Shown: piece by piece, positions 22,307 to 32,087 of the stretch | How positions within the stretch are numbered: the first letter of the stretch is position 1 | How the letters are laid out: each line of letters begins with the position of its first letter | NCBI GenBank assembly: GCA_030841765.1 | Contig: JAUUSS010000010.1 | Coordinates: 1 to 36,845, forward strand | Length of the DNA stretch: 36,845 bases | Source: Collinsella aerofaciens | GTDB taxonomy: Bacteria > Actinomycetota > Coriobacteriia > Coriobacteriales > Coriobacteriaceae | Direction: 5' to 3' | Translations under genes and position numbers: made by a program | Notes under the pieces: generated by a model | The model's database searches: none | Seen by the model: the letters and a program-made list of their open reading frames with translations, nothing else | What the model was told of the DNA's origin: nothing

Positions 22307-25034
22307 GAATCTCGATCTCCTCAGCGGGCAGGGTAAAACGGAAGACGGCCCCATGGGGGTGGTTGTCGCGAACTTCGATGACGCCGCCATGCGCCTCCAC
22401 GATGGAGCGGCAGAGCGACAGCCCAAGGCCGATGCTTCGACGCGAATCCACGGGCCGCGTATTGCCTGAGGTAAAGAAGCGCTCAAAGATATGAGGCTTG
22501 TCGCAGTCTGCCACACCCGGCCCATCGTCTGCGACGTCCACCACGACGAGCGCACCCTCGCGACGCGCGCTGATGGTGACAGTCGAGTCCTCGGGCGTGT
22601 ACTTGAAGGCGTTCATGATGAGATTCGTAAGCACCTGCATGATGAGATGGACGTCGATGCGTACCAGCAGGATGTCGTCAGTGTGCTCGATGGTGACGGC
22701 ACGTCCATGCGATGCTTGGGCGACATGGCTGAGGGCGGCCTCGATGACTTCGTCGATGAGCTCGGATGTTAAGTTGAGGCGAATGGTGCCGTCCTCGACG
22801 CGTGTGATGGCGAGGAGGTTCTCCACGGTATCGATAAGCCAGAGGGAGTCGTCGTAGATGGCATCGGCAAGATCGCAGCGTTGTTCGAGGCTGAGCTTCT
22901 CGTCGCTCTTCCGAAGGATTGCCGCAGATCCGGATATAGCCGTGAGGGGTGTCCTCAAATCGTGGCCGATGGAGCGCAAAAGGTTGGCGCGCAGCTGCTC
23001 GTTTTTCGCCAAGACCGCAGCCTCTTCGCGCTCTTGCGCCGCCCGGTCGCTTTCGAGCGCCAAGGCGCATTCACCTACGATAGATAGGACGATCGAATGC
23101 TCGAAGGCTTCGATTTCGCGCCCCTCCAGGTCGATGCCGATGACACCGAATACCTTGTCGCCGGTACGAACCGCGAGGTAGAGACAGCGCGCCTCAGGCA
23201 GGGTCCGCGTGCTTGCGCCCGCGCGCTTGTTGTTGGTGTAGGTCCAGGTTGCAACGGCGCGCTCGTAGTCGGTGAACAGCGACGCGGATCGGTTTTCGGT
23301 GCCAGCGGACTCATAGAGGGTCTTGCCGAGCGTGCCGTGCTCGGCGGTGTAGAAGACCACGTCGAGTTTTAGCAGTTTGACGAGTTGGTTCATGGCGACG
23401 CGGGCACACTCCTCCGCGCTATGGGCTTGCTGCAAGAGCTGGTTCGTTTCGAGGAGTACGCGCGTTTTGAATGCGTTCTCGGCGGAGGTACGGGCGTTGT
23501 CGGCGATGCGCGCAGTTAACTCGCCGGCGACCATAGCGGTAGCGAACATGATGCCGAACGTGACCAGATAGCTTCGGTCGTAGCTGGCGAGCGAAAACAG
23601 AGGCGTGACGAAGCAGAAGTTGTAAAGCACTACAGAGAGCACGCTCGATACGATCGTGCAGATACGCCCCGTCGTGGTGACGGCGGTCAGCAGGGCCGTG
23701 AGGATATAGAGGGATATGATGCTGGAATCGGCAAATCCCAGATGGCGGAAAGCCGTGCCGATCGCCGTGGCGACAAGAGAGAGGGCCAGCGTGCGAAGCA
23801 CGTTTCGGCTGTTGGGCGGCTGCAGGGCGACCGCGCGGCGGCGTCCTTTGGGCCGGGAGGGCGGAGTCGACTGGTCTGGAATGATGTAAATGTCGAGGTT
23901 CGGGGCGAATGTTATGAGCTGTTCTACGAGAGATTTGCGGCCGAAGAGGGCCTGACGGACGCTGCTGCGCTCGCCCGTGCGCCCCATGACGATCTTCGAA
24001 ATACCCGACAGGCGCGCGAACTCGGAGATCTGAAACGCGATGTCGTCGCCATAGACGGTTTCCATATGTGCTCCGAGCTGCTCGGCTAGGGCGATATTGG
24101 CTGCAAGCTTGGCGCGCTCATCATCGCTCATGGCTTGCGTGCGCGGGCTCTCTACGAACAGGGCGACGAGCTCGCTGCGAAACGCTTTCGCCATGCGTGC
24201 GGCGGCACGGACGATGCGGGGATTGGTCGGCGCCGGGGAGACACAGACTAAGATACGCTCCCTGGTGTAGTAGTCACGGTTTCCCAGCACGCGTGCGGCA
24301 TCTGTGAGGTGGCCGGTGCGATCGGCGCAGCGGCGCAGCGCGATTTCTCGGAGTGCGGTGAGGTTCTCGACGGTAAAAAAATGCTGTTGCGCTCGGTCGG
24401 CTTGTGCGGGACGGTAGACGAGGCCGGCGCGAAGGCGCTCAAGTAGGTCTTCGGGCTCTATGTCGACGAGCTCGACCTGGTCGGCATCATCGAAGATACG
24501 GTCGGGGATTCGTTCGCTCACGACAACGCCGGTGATGGATGCAACCATGTCGTTTAGGCTCTCGATGTGCTGAACGTTCACGGTCGTATAGACGTCGATT
24601 CCCGCATGTAGAAGTTCCTCGACGTCTTGATAGCGTTTGTCGTGGCGAGACCCCGGCGCATTCGTATGGGCAAGCTCGTCGACAAGGATGAGCTGAGGGG
24701 CGCGTTCGATAGCCGTATCTAGATCGAACTCGCTGAGCGCAATGCCGTTGTGCTCGATGAGTTTACAGGGCACGTTCTCAAGCCCTTGTGCAAGATGGGC
24801 AGTTGCCGGACGTTCGTGCGGCTCGATGTATCCCGCGACGACGTCGACACCTCGCCGCTTGGCGGCGTGGGCGGCTTGAAGCATCGCATAGGTTTTGCCT
24901 GCGCCAGCAGCGTAGCCAAAGAAAATCTTGAGGTGTCCCCGGCTGGTTCGAGCGTCATCGGCGGCCTCGTCTTTCTCAATTGCCTTGAGGATGAGGTCTG
25001 GGTTGACGCGAGTGTCCGATGCGTCGCGCTGCAT
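22299..25034 (-). CDS. kdpD: KdpD sensor histidine kinase
   Basis: A 911-residue membrane kinase that senses potassium limitation. The KdpD N-terminal domain has a Walker A motif GYAAGAGKT (about 40-48) and DELAHTNAPGS near 118. A universal-stress-protein-like domain follows (about 240-370), then four membrane helices of the DUF4118 type (about 405-500), a GAF-like domain, and the kinase core with His691 (SIGHDLRTPL), the N box near Asn808 (LIMNAFKYT) and DDGPG near 836. The start at 25034 follows GAAAGG; a further in-frame ATG 96 bp upstream is less likely. It is divergent from kdpFABC, so the two operons share the 244-bp region between them. Confidence 0.95.
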   Translation of the reverse strand: MQRDASDTRVNPDLILKAIEKDEAADDARTSRGHLKIFFGYAAGAGKTYAMLQAAHAAKRRGVDVVAGYIEPHERPATAHLAQGLENVPCKLIEHNGIALSEFDLDTAIERAPQLILVDELAHTNAPGSRHDKRYQDVEELLHAGIDVYTTVNVQHIESLNDMVASITGVVVSERIPDRIFDDADQVELVDIEPEDLLERLRAGLVYRPAQADRAQQHFFTVENLTALREIALRRCADRTGHLTDAARVLGNRDYYTRERILVCVSPAPTNPRIVRAAARMAKAFRSELVALFVESPRTQAMSDDERAKLAANIALAEQLGAHMETVYGDDIAFQISEFARLSGISKIVMGRTGERSSVRQALFGRKSLVEQLITFAPNLDIYIIPDQSTPPSRPKGRRRAVALQPPNSRNVLRTLALSLVATAIGTAFRHLGFADSSIISLYILTALLTAVTTTGRICTIVSSVLSVVLYNFCFVTPLFSLASYDRSYLVTFGIMFATAMVAGELTARIADNARTSAENAFKTRVLLETNQLLQQAHSAEECARVAMNQLVKLLKLDVVFYTAEHGTLGKTLYESAGTENRSASLFTDYERAVATWTYTNNKRAGASTRTLPEARCLYLAVRTGDKVFGVIGIDLEGREIEAFEHSIVLSIVGECALALESDRAAQEREEAAVLAKNEQLRANLLRSIGHDLRTPLTAISGSAAILRKSDEKLSLEQRCDLADAIYDDSLWLIDTVENLLAITRVEDGTIRLNLTSELIDEVIEAALSHVAQASHGRAVTIEHTDDILLVRIDVHLIMQVLTNLIMNAFKYTPEDSTVTISARREGALVVVDVADDGPGVADCDKPHIFERFFTSGNTRPVDSRRSIGLGLSLCRSIVEAHGGVIEVRDNHPHGAVFRFTLPAEEIEIHE

Positions 25035-25145
25035 AGCGTAGCCTTTCTGAAACGTTGTCCATGCGTGCATACGCGGTGAGGACGCCACTGTATGCTCGCG
25101 AGGTCGAGTATAGGCGCACTGCAGCCGCAATAGTGCTTTCTACCT

Positions 25146-25163
25146 GCATCTTTACGGCATCTT
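25146..25163. promoter_or_regulatory. Direct repeat GCATCTT, candidate KdpE site
   Basis: GCATCTT occurs at 25146-25152 and 25157-25163, exactly 11 bp apart. OmpR-family regulators bind direct repeats spaced about one helical turn. It lies 116 bp before kdpF. The rest of the 25035-25278 gap holds no gene that I can see. Confidence 0.45.
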
Positions 25164-25168
25164 AAGGA

Positions 25169-25188
25169 CGTGAGCCCCGGCCCTCACG
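25169..25188 (+). other. Short hairpin in the kdp leader
   Basis: CGTGAG and CTCACG pair around CCCCGGCC, with a T-rich stretch just after. It may be an early attenuator or simply chance; the sequence does not match the c-di-AMP (ydaO) riboswitch as I know it. Confidence 0.35.
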
Positions 25189-25278
25189 CCTCTTTAATCC
25201 CTAGAAGCGTTTACTGTCCCCAGACGCTTGCGAGAGCAGGCGTCCGAGACATCGGACCGCGCGTGAAAGGGGCGGTAA

Positions 25279-25365
25279 ATGGACATCCTCATTCCCATCA
25301 TCGGAGTCGTCTGCATTGGACTCCTTATCTATTACATCTACATTCTGATGAGGAGTGATTCGTAA
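25279..25365 (+). CDS. kdpF: KdpF small subunit of the potassium pump
   Basis: A 28-residue single-helix membrane peptide starting MDILIPIIGVVCIGLLI and ending IYILMRSDS. Size, hydrophobicity and position directly before kdpA match KdpF, a lipid-like stabiliser of the KdpFABC complex. The start follows GAAAGGGGCGG. The kdpA start lies 4 bp after its stop. The gene is short enough to be missed by most gene callers. Confidence 0.88.
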   Translation: MDILIPIIGVVCIGLLIYYIYILMRSDS

Positions 25366-25368
25366 ACT

Positions 25369-27192
25369 ATGGACGCTGCGATTCAGTACATCTTGTACTT
25401 TGCCGTGCTCGTCGTCCTGGCCGTTCCGCTCGGTCGGTTCATGGCCCATATCATGGATGGTGAGCATACGTTCCTGTCGCCTGTGATTGCTCCTGTGGAG
25501 CGTGGCGTCTATCGTCTGCTTCGCATCGACGCGGCAGAGCAGATGGGGTGTAGGCGCTATCTGGCGAGCGTGCTGGTCTTTTCGGGGATCGGCCTCGTGG
25601 CTCTTGTGGCACTCCAGGCGTTTCAGTCCTTCTTGCTAGGCAATCCCCAGCACCTGCCGGGTGTGTCATGGGACCTGTCGTTCAATACGGCTGCTTCCTT
25701 CATAACCAACACCAACTGGCAGTCCTACTCCGGTGAGACCACCCTGTCCTACCTTGTGCAGTTCATGGGTCTCACCGTGCAGAACTTCGTTTCCGCCGGC
25801 ACCGGTATCGCGGTCATGTTCGCGCTGATCCGCGGCTTCCGTCAGGTCAAGGAGCAGGGTCTGGGTTCCTTCTGGGTCGACCTCACCCGCACCGTCCTGT
25901 ATGTGCTCATCCCGCTGAACCTCGTGTTCGGCATCTGCCTGGCTGCCGGTGGCGTCATCTCCAACTTCCAGCCGGCTCAGAAGGCTGAGCTCGTAGAGCC
26001 CGTCGCTGTCCAGCCTAATGCAGACGGCGGCTGGAGCGTCATCGACGGCGCCGAGATCGAGGGCGACACGGTCAAGGTCGACGGCAAGGTTGTCGAGGGC
26101 GCGCGCGTGGTCACCGAGCAGTTCCTGCCCCAGGGTCCCGCGGCCAGCCAGGTTGCCATCAAACAGTCCGGCACCAACGGCGGCGGCTTCTTTGGCGCGA
26201 ACTCTGCGCATCCGTATGAGAACCCCAATGCCTTCACCAACATCATCGAGATGACCAGCTTGCTGCTGATTCCGGTCGCCTGCTGCTTCACCTTCGGCAT
26301 CGGTGTCAAGAATGCCGGGCAGGGCAAGGCCATCTTCGCGGCGATGCTTATCCTGCTTGTGGTCTTTACCGGCATCATCGCCGTTAACGAGCATATGGGT
26401 ACGCCGCAGCTGGCAGATGGCGGCGCGGTCAACATCGAGATGACCGATGGCCAGGCGGGCGGCAACATGGAGGGCAAAGAGAGCCGCTTTGGCATCGCCT
26501 CCTCTTCCACCTGGTCCGCTTTCACGACGGCTGCTTCCAACGGCTCGGTCAACTCCATGCACGACTCCTACACCCCGCTCGGCGGGTTTGTCCAGATGCT
26601 CCAGATAGCGCTGGGCGAGGTAGTGTTCGGCGGCGTTGGCTGCGGCCTGTACGGCATGATCGGCTTCGCCATCCTCACGGTGTTTATCGCCGGCCTCATG
26701 GTCGGCCGCACGCCCGAGTTCCTAGGCAAGAAGATCGAGCCGACCGAGATGCGCTGGGCGGTGGTTCTGTGTCTCGCCACCCCGTTTGCCATTCTGGTGA
26801 GCTCCGCTATCGCCTGCATGGTGCCCGGTCTTGTCGATCAACTCAACAACGGTGGGGCGCATGGCTTCTCCGAGGTCCTGTACACCCTTACTTCGGCTGG
26901 CGGCAACAACGGCTCCTCATTCGCCGGTATGAACTGCAACATCCCGTGGATCAACGTGCTGCTGGGTATCGAGATGCTGTTCGCGCGGTTCCTACCGATT
27001 GTAGGCACGCTCGCCATCGCGGGCTCGCTGGCCGGGAAGGGCAAGGTCGCCGAGAGCGCCGGCACGCTTTCCAACACCAATGCCATGTTCGTGTTCCTGC
27101 TGGTATTCGTCGTTCTGCTGATTGGCGCCCTGAGCTTCTTCCCGGCGTTGGCGCTTGGTCCCGTTGCCGAATTCTTCCAGATGGTTGCGTAA
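25369..27192 (+). CDS. kdpA: KdpA potassium-binding channel subunit
   Basis: A 607-residue membrane protein with about ten helices, homologous to potassium channels. The four selectivity-filter regions are visible: TNTNWQSYSGETTLSY, GTNGGGFFGANSAHPYENP, AASNGSVNSMHDSYTPLGG and TSAGGNNGSSFAGM. It selects K+ and passes it toward KdpB. Somewhat longer than typical KdpA (about 560), mainly because of the loop around residues 205-250. That loop is rich in Asp and Val and lies outside the helices. Transcribed with kdpF, kdpB and kdpC. Confidence 0.96.
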   Translation: MDAAIQYILYFAVLVVLAVPLGRFMAHIMDGEHTFLSPVIAPVERGVYRLLRIDAAEQMGCRRYLASVLVFSGIGLVALVALQAFQSFLLGNPQHLPGVSWDLSFNTAASFITNTNWQSYSGETTLSYLVQFMGLTVQNFVSAGTGIAVMFALIRGFRQVKEQGLGSFWVDLTRTVLYVLIPLNLVFGICLAAGGVISNFQPAQKAELVEPVAVQPNADGGWSVIDGAEIEGDTVKVDGKVVEGARVVTEQFLPQGPAASQVAIKQSGTNGGGFFGANSAHPYENPNAFTNIIEMTSLLLIPVACCFTFGIGVKNAGQGKAIFAAMLILLVVFTGIIAVNEHMGTPQLADGGAVNIEMTDGQAGGNMEGKESRFGIASSSTWSAFTTAASNGSVNSMHDSYTPLGGFVQMLQIALGEVVFGGVGCGLYGMIGFAILTVFIAGLMVGRTPEFLGKKIEPTEMRWAVVLCLATPFAILVSSAIACMVPGLVDQLNNGGAHGFSEVLYTLTSAGGNNGSSFAGMNCNIPWINVLLGIEMLFARFLPIVGTLAIAGSLAGKGKVAESAGTLSNTNAMFVFLLVFVVLLIGALSFFPALALGPVAEFFQMVA

Positions 27193-27207
27193 AGGAGTCG
27201 CAGATTT

Positions 27208-29268
27208 ATGGCTATGCAAAAAGACATGATGAGCCGCGCGGTGCGCGATTCATTTGCCAAGCTTGACCCCCGTGTCCAGGTCCAAAACCCGGTCATGTTC
27301 CTGGTGTGGCTGTCGGCCGCCATGACCTCCATTCTGGCCATCGCCTCTATTTTTGGGGTACAGGACGCCGACGTCCCCACGTACTATGTGATCGCCATTG
27401 CCGTCATTCTCTGGCTGACCGACCTCTTTTCAAATTTTGCCGAGGCACTTGCCGAGGGCCGCGGTAAGGCGCAGGCAGACTCCCTGCGCGCGGCGAAAAA
27501 GGACGTCGAGGCCCATCGCATCGAGTCCGTTGAGGATAAGGACCGCTTCACGGTCGTTCCCGGTACCGAGCTCTCACGCGGGGATCTGGTGGTCGTGCGC
27601 GCCGGCGAGCAGATTCCGGGAGACGGCGATGTCATCGAGGGTGCCGCCTCGGTTGATGAGTCGGCCATCACCGGCGAGTCTGCACCTGTGGTTCGCGAGG
27701 CTGGCGGTGACCGTTCTGCCGTCACTGGCGGCACTACCGTGCTTTCCGATTGGATTGTGGTGAAAATTACCAGCGAGCCTGGCCAGAGCTTCCTGGATAA
27801 GATGATCGCCATGGTCGAGGGCGCCGCCCGCAAGAAGACCCCCAACGAGGTCGCGCTCGAGATCTTTCTGGTTGCTCTGTCCGTCATCTTCATCCTCGTG
27901 ACGCTCGCACTGTACTGCTACTCGAGTTTCTCTGCAGGGCTCAACGGTATGGCGAACCCCACGGCCGTGACCACGCTCGTGGCGCTGCTCGTGTGCCTGG
28001 CTCCCACAACCATCGGTGCCCTTCTGTCCGCCATTGGCATCGCCGGCATGAGCCGACTGAACGAGGCCAACGTGCTGGCCATGTCCGGTCGCGCCATCGA
28101 GGCCGCCGGCGACGTCGACATCCTCATGCTCGACAAGACCGGCACCATTACCCTGGGTAACCGCCAAGCCGCCGAGTTCATCCCGGTCGACGGCGTCGAT
28201 CCCGCGGAGCTGGCCGATGCCGCGCAGCTGTCCTCTCTGGCGGATGAGACCCCCGAGGGCCGCTCTATCGTCGTGCTCGCCAAGGAGCAGTTTGGGCTGC
28301 GCGGCCGCACACTCGAGGATAAGGGCATGGAGTTCATCCCCTTCACCGCGGCGACCCGCATGTCCGGTGTGAACTACGCCGACAGCGAGATTCGCAAGGG
28401 TGCGGCCGATTCCGTTCGCGCTTATGTGGAGGCTGCCGGAGGGGTGTTCTCGAAGGAGTGCGACGAGGCCGTCGAACGCATTGCGAAGGTGGGTGGTACC
28501 CCGTTGGTCGTGGCAAAGGACCGACGTGTGCTGGGTGTCGTCTACCTTAAGGACATCATCAAGTCTGGCGTGAAGGAAAAGTTCGCCGACCTGCGCCGCA
28601 TGGGTATCAAGACCATAATGGTGACGGGTGATAATCCGCTGACGGCCGCGGCAATCGCCGCCGAGGCCGGTGTGGATGACTTCCTGGCCGAAGCGACGCC
28701 CGAGGGCAAGCTCGATAAGATCCGCGCGTTCCAGCATGAGGGCCATCTGGTCGCGATGACCGGCGACGGCACCAACGACGCGCCGGCACTGGCGCAGGCG
28801 GATGTCGCCGTGGCCATGAACACGGGAACCCAGGCTGCCAAGGAGGCCGGCAACATGGTCGACCTCGACTCCAGCCCCACCAAACTCATCGATATCGTGC
28901 GTATCGGCAAGCAACTGCTCATGACCCGCGGCTCGCTCACGACCTTCTCGGTCGCCAACGACGTCGCCAAGTATTTCGCCATCATCCCGGCGCTATTCTC
29001 GCCGATCTACCCCGGGTTGGACTCCCTCAACATCCTGGGGCTCACCAGCCCGTTGACTGCCGTGCTGTCCGCCATTATCTACAACGCGCTGGTCATCGTC
29101 GCGCTGATTCCTGCCGCCCTGAAAGGCGTGAAGTACCGCGAGCTTTCGTCCGGCCAGCTGCTGACCCACAACCTGCTGGTGTGGGGCCTGGGCGGTATTG
29201 TGGCGCCGTTCGTATTCATCAAGATTATCGACATGCTGCTGGCCTTGTTCGGCATTGGCATGATGTAG
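27208..29268 (+). CDS. kdpB: KdpB P-type ATPase subunit
   Basis: The ATP-driven subunit of KdpFABC, 686 residues. The actuator motif TGES is at 155-158, the phosphorylation site DKTGT begins at Asp309, and GDGTNDAPAL marks the hinge of the P domain. Six to seven membrane helices surround these domains. It starts 15 bp after kdpA behind AAAGGAG. Length and motifs are normal for the family. Confidence 0.97.
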   Translation: MAMQKDMMSRAVRDSFAKLDPRVQVQNPVMFLVWLSAAMTSILAIASIFGVQDADVPTYYVIAIAVILWLTDLFSNFAEALAEGRGKAQADSLRAAKKDVEAHRIESVEDKDRFTVVPGTELSRGDLVVVRAGEQIPGDGDVIEGAASVDESAITGESAPVVREAGGDRSAVTGGTTVLSDWIVVKITSEPGQSFLDKMIAMVEGAARKKTPNEVALEIFLVALSVIFILVTLALYCYSSFSAGLNGMANPTAVTTLVALLVCLAPTTIGALLSAIGIAGMSRLNEANVLAMSGRAIEAAGDVDILMLDKTGTITLGNRQAAEFIPVDGVDPAELADAAQLSSLADETPEGRSIVVLAKEQFGLRGRTLEDKGMEFIPFTAATRMSGVNYADSEIRKGAADSVRAYVEAAGGVFSKECDEAVERIAKVGGTPLVVAKDRRVLGVVYLKDIIKSGVKEKFADLRRMGIKTIMVTGDNPLTAAAIAAEAGVDDFLAEATPEGKLDKIRAFQHEGHLVAMTGDGTNDAPALAQADVAVAMNTGTQAAKEAGNMVDLDSSPTKLIDIVRIGKQLLMTRGSLTTFSVANDVAKYFAIIPALFSPIYPGLDSLNILGLTSPLTAVLSAIIYNALVIVALIPAALKGVKYRELSSGQLLTHNLLVWGLGGIVAPFVFIKIIDMLLALFGIGMM

Positions 29269-29280
29269 ACGGAGGTATGT

Positions 29281-29871
29281 ATGTTCAAAGGTATCGCATC
29301 GCGCGCACTTGGCGTGTTCGCGCTGTTTACCGTTGTCTGCGGTCTGGGCTATACGCTCGTCGTGACCGGCATCGCCCAGGTTGCGTTCCCGTATCAGGCG
29401 AACGGTTCGCTCATTACGGTCGACGGCAAGGTTGTGGGTTCCGAGCTCATCGGCCAGAACTTCGAGGATGAGGACCACATGTGGGGCCGCATCCAGAACG
29501 TGTCAATTTTCGAAGGCGAAGATGGCGAGCTCATGGCGTATGGTGCCCCATCCAACCTGTCCCCGGCGAGTGAGGAGTATCGGCAGCTTGTGGATGCGCG
29601 CGTGAAGAAGATCCGCGCCGCCAACCCCGATGCCGATATGGATGCTGTGCCCGTCGACCTGGTGACGTGTTCTGGCTCAGGGCTCGACCCCGAGATCTCC
29701 CCCGATGCCGCCGAGTACCAGGTACCGCGCCTGGCGAAGGCCACGGGCAAGAGCGAAGGCGAGGTTCGCGAGATCATCGCCCAGTGCACCAAGGGCCGAT
29801 TCCTGGGCGTCTTCGGCGAGCCTACGGTCAACGTGCTCAAGGTGAACCTTATGCTGGACGGCGCGCTGTAG
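29281..29871 (+). CDS. kdpC: KdpC subunit of the potassium pump
   Basis: A 196-residue protein with one N-terminal membrane helix (about 10-32) and an outer domain. Family blocks include GYTLVVTGIAQVAFPYQANGS, LIGQNF, VDLVTCSGSGLDPEISPDAA and GRFLGVFGEPTVNVLKVNL. KdpC is needed for assembly of KdpB with KdpA. It starts 12 bp after kdpB behind GACGGAGG and ends the kdp operon. A dyad repeat lies 64 bp downstream and probably ends transcription. Confidence 0.95.
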   Translation: MFKGIASRALGVFALFTVVCGLGYTLVVTGIAQVAFPYQANGSLITVDGKVVGSELIGQNFEDEDHMWGRIQNVSIFEGEDGELMAYGAPSNLSPASEEYRQLVDARVKKIRAANPDADMDAVPVDLVTCSGSGLDPEISPDAAEYQVPRLAKATGKSEGEVREIIAQCTKGRFLGVFGEPTVNVLKVNLMLDGAL

Positions 29872-29934
29872 GTGAGGGAGTGGCGGATGAGGGCATGACT
29901 GACTATCTGAGCCCTTAATTCCACCCCGCCCATC

Positions 29935-30001
29935 AGTTGCAGTGGAATACGGACTGTTTTGGCTGTCAAAGGCCTTATCTACTCCGTATTCCACCGCAAC
30001 T
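29935..30001. repeat. Dyad repeat, copy 2, after kdpC
   Basis: AGTTGCAGTGGAATACGGA at 29935-29953 pairs with the reverse-complement arm at 29983-30001, followed by TTTTTT. The right arm and the 29-nt loop are identical to copy 1 at 21540-21587. It is probably the kdp operon terminator. Confidence 0.8.
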
Positions 30002-30119
30002 TTTTTGTGAGGGTCGGGATTGAAGGTGGAGAGTGCGAGCGAGTGCGAATGCGGCGGTTGCTGATACGATAGGTGTGTTAGCAACTGCCGCCGAGCGGCT
30101 TAAACGAAAGGAACCCTGT

Positions 30120-32069
30120 ATGGAGTCTTCCGCCTATCCGATGCTCTTTAGCCCGATCAAGGTCGGTACAACCGAGGTCAAGAACCGCGTCTTTATGCCG
30201 CCGGTGTCCACCAACCTGGCCGATCACGGCTATGTGACCGATGACTTGGTCGATCATTACCGTGCCCGCGCCAAGGGCGGCGTGGGCCTCATCATCACCG
30301 AGGTCGTGACGGTCGAGCCCACCTATACCTATCTACCGGGTGACATGTGCTGCTACGACGACACGTTTATCCCCGGCTGGGAAAAGCTCGCCGCGGCCGT
30401 CCACGAGTATGGCTGCAAGATCATGCCGCAGCTCTTCCACCCCGCCTACATGGCCTTTAACATTCCGGGCACGCCGCGCCTGATCGCTCCGTCCTTTGTG
30501 GGCCCGTCTTACGCCCGCGAGGCACCGCGCCCCATCACGGTCGACGAGATTCACGAGCTCACGCATCAGTTTGGCGACGCTGCCGTGCGTATGCAGAAGG
30601 CTGGCGTCGATGGCGTCGAGGTCCATGCGGCACACGCCCACGGCATGCTCGGCGGCTTTTTGACTCCGCTCTACAACAAGCGTACCGACGAGTATGGCGG
30701 CTCGCTCGACGCCCGTATGCGCTTCTTGCTCGAGGTCATCGCCGAGATTCGCGAGCGCTGCGGCAAGGACTTTATCATCGACGTCCGCATCTCGGGCGAT
30801 GAGTACACCGATGGCGGCCTGACCCTCAACGACATGATCTACGTCTCGCGTCGCCTGGAGAAGGCCGGCGTCGACATGATCCACGTGTCGGGCGGCACCA
30901 CCATCAAACGCGGCTCCGCGATTCCCGCCGCCGGTACCCAGCAGGCCTCGCACGCCGCCTGCTCGCGTGAGATCAAAAAGCACGTGAACATTCCCGTCGC
31001 CACGGTCGGCCGCATTAACGAGGCATGGATTGCCGAGGAGCTGATCGAGGACGGTGCCGCCGACATCTGCATGATGGGTCGCGCCAACCTGTGCGATGCC
31101 GAGTTCTGCAACAAGGCGGCTGCCGGCAACGCCGACGAGATTCGCCCCTGCATCGGCTGCCTGCGCTGCCTGAACGGCATCATGTTTGGCAAGCGCATCT
31201 CCTGCACCGTTAACCCCGATGTCGAGCGCGACGAGGCCGGTTACGAGCCTACCGCCGAGGCCAAGAACGTGCTCGTTGTGGGCGCCGGTCCCGCTGGCAT
31301 GGAGGCGGCATTCATTGCCGCCAAGCGCGGACACAACGTGGTGCTCGTGGACAAGCAGGACGAGCCGGGTGGTGAGATGCGCATCGCGGCCGTCCCGCCG
31401 GCAAAGCAGGAGCTCACCCGCGTGATTAAGTACCAGTATCGTCGTCTGGCCGAGGCCGGCGTGAAGTGCGTCTTTGGTACCGAGCTTTCGGCCGAGGACA
31501 TTCAGCGCGACTACGCCGGGTACGAGGTTGTCCTGGCCTATGGCGCCGAGCCTATCGCTCCGGCCTTTATGCAGGGCTTTAAGCAGGTCATGACGGCTGA
31601 CGACCTGCTGGGCGGCAATGCCTTCCCGGGCAAGAAGATCGTCATTGTGGGCGGCGGCACCGTCGGCTGCGAGACGGCCGACTATCTGGCTCCGCTGGTC
31701 AACGACCTGTCGCCGGCCAACCGCGACGTCACCGTCATCGAGATGACCAAGACCCTTGCCGCCAACGAGGGCGGCGCCGGCCGCGCGGTGCTCATCACGC
31801 GCATGCTCTCCAAGGGCGTTCACGTGCTGACCGAGGCCAAGGTGACCGAGATCACCGAGGATACTATCAGCTACGAGAAGGACGGCGAGGTCCACACCAT
31901 CACCGGTGCCGATACGCTGGTGCTTGCCATGGGTTATCGTCCCAATACCAAGCTGGCCGACGACCTTGCCGCTGCCGGCGTTGCCACCCACGTGCTGGGC
32001 GATGCCAACAAGTGCGGCAACATCCGCGATGCCATCGGCGATGGCTACAAGGTTGCCTGCGAACTCTAG
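30120..32069 (+). CDS. Old-yellow-enzyme-type NADH:flavin oxidoreductase with Fe-S cluster
   Basis: A 649-residue flavoenzyme of the 2,4-dienoyl-CoA reductase type. The FMN barrel covers about residues 1-335, with VEVHAAHAHGMLGGFLTPLYNKRTDEYGG. A cysteine cluster follows at 343, 346, 349 and 361 (CIGCLRC...C), then FAD and NAD domains with VVGAGPAGMEAA and VIVGGGTVGCETADYL. The Cys spacing C-x2-C-x2-C-x11-C differs from the C-x2-C-x3-C-x11-C of E. coli FadH. Members act on enoyl-CoAs, enoates and, in gut anaerobes, bile-acid and steroid intermediates. Nothing nearby identifies the substrate. The start follows GAAAGGAAC. It is a single-gene unit. Confidence 0.9.
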   Translation: MESSAYPMLFSPIKVGTTEVKNRVFMPPVSTNLADHGYVTDDLVDHYRARAKGGVGLIITEVVTVEPTYTYLPGDMCCYDDTFIPGWEKLAAAVHEYGCKIMPQLFHPAYMAFNIPGTPRLIAPSFVGPSYAREAPRPITVDEIHELTHQFGDAAVRMQKAGVDGVEVHAAHAHGMLGGFLTPLYNKRTDEYGGSLDARMRFLLEVIAEIRERCGKDFIIDVRISGDEYTDGGLTLNDMIYVSRRLEKAGVDMIHVSGGTTIKRGSAIPAAGTQQASHAACSREIKKHVNIPVATVGRINEAWIAEELIEDGAADICMMGRANLCDAEFCNKAAAGNADEIRPCIGCLRCLNGIMFGKRISCTVNPDVERDEAGYEPTAEAKNVLVVGAGPAGMEAAFIAAKRGHNVVLVDKQDEPGGEMRIAAVPPAKQELTRVIKYQYRRLAEAGVKCVFGTELSAEDIQRDYAGYEVVLAYGAEPIAPAFMQGFKQVMTADDLLGGNAFPGKKIVIVGGGTVGCETADYLAPLVNDLSPANRDVTVIEMTKTLAANEGGAGRAVLITRMLSKGVHVLTEAKVTEITEDTISYEKDGEVHTITGADTLVLAMGYRPNTKLADDLAAAGVATHVLGDANKCGNIRDAIGDGYKVACEL

Positions 32070-32087
32070 TCAACCCCTTGGTGCATG

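Noticed and set aside
25035..25278. c-di-AMP (ydaO) riboswitch before kdpF
   Set aside because: The gap has a small hairpin but none of the conserved ydaO sequence blocks that I can recognise.
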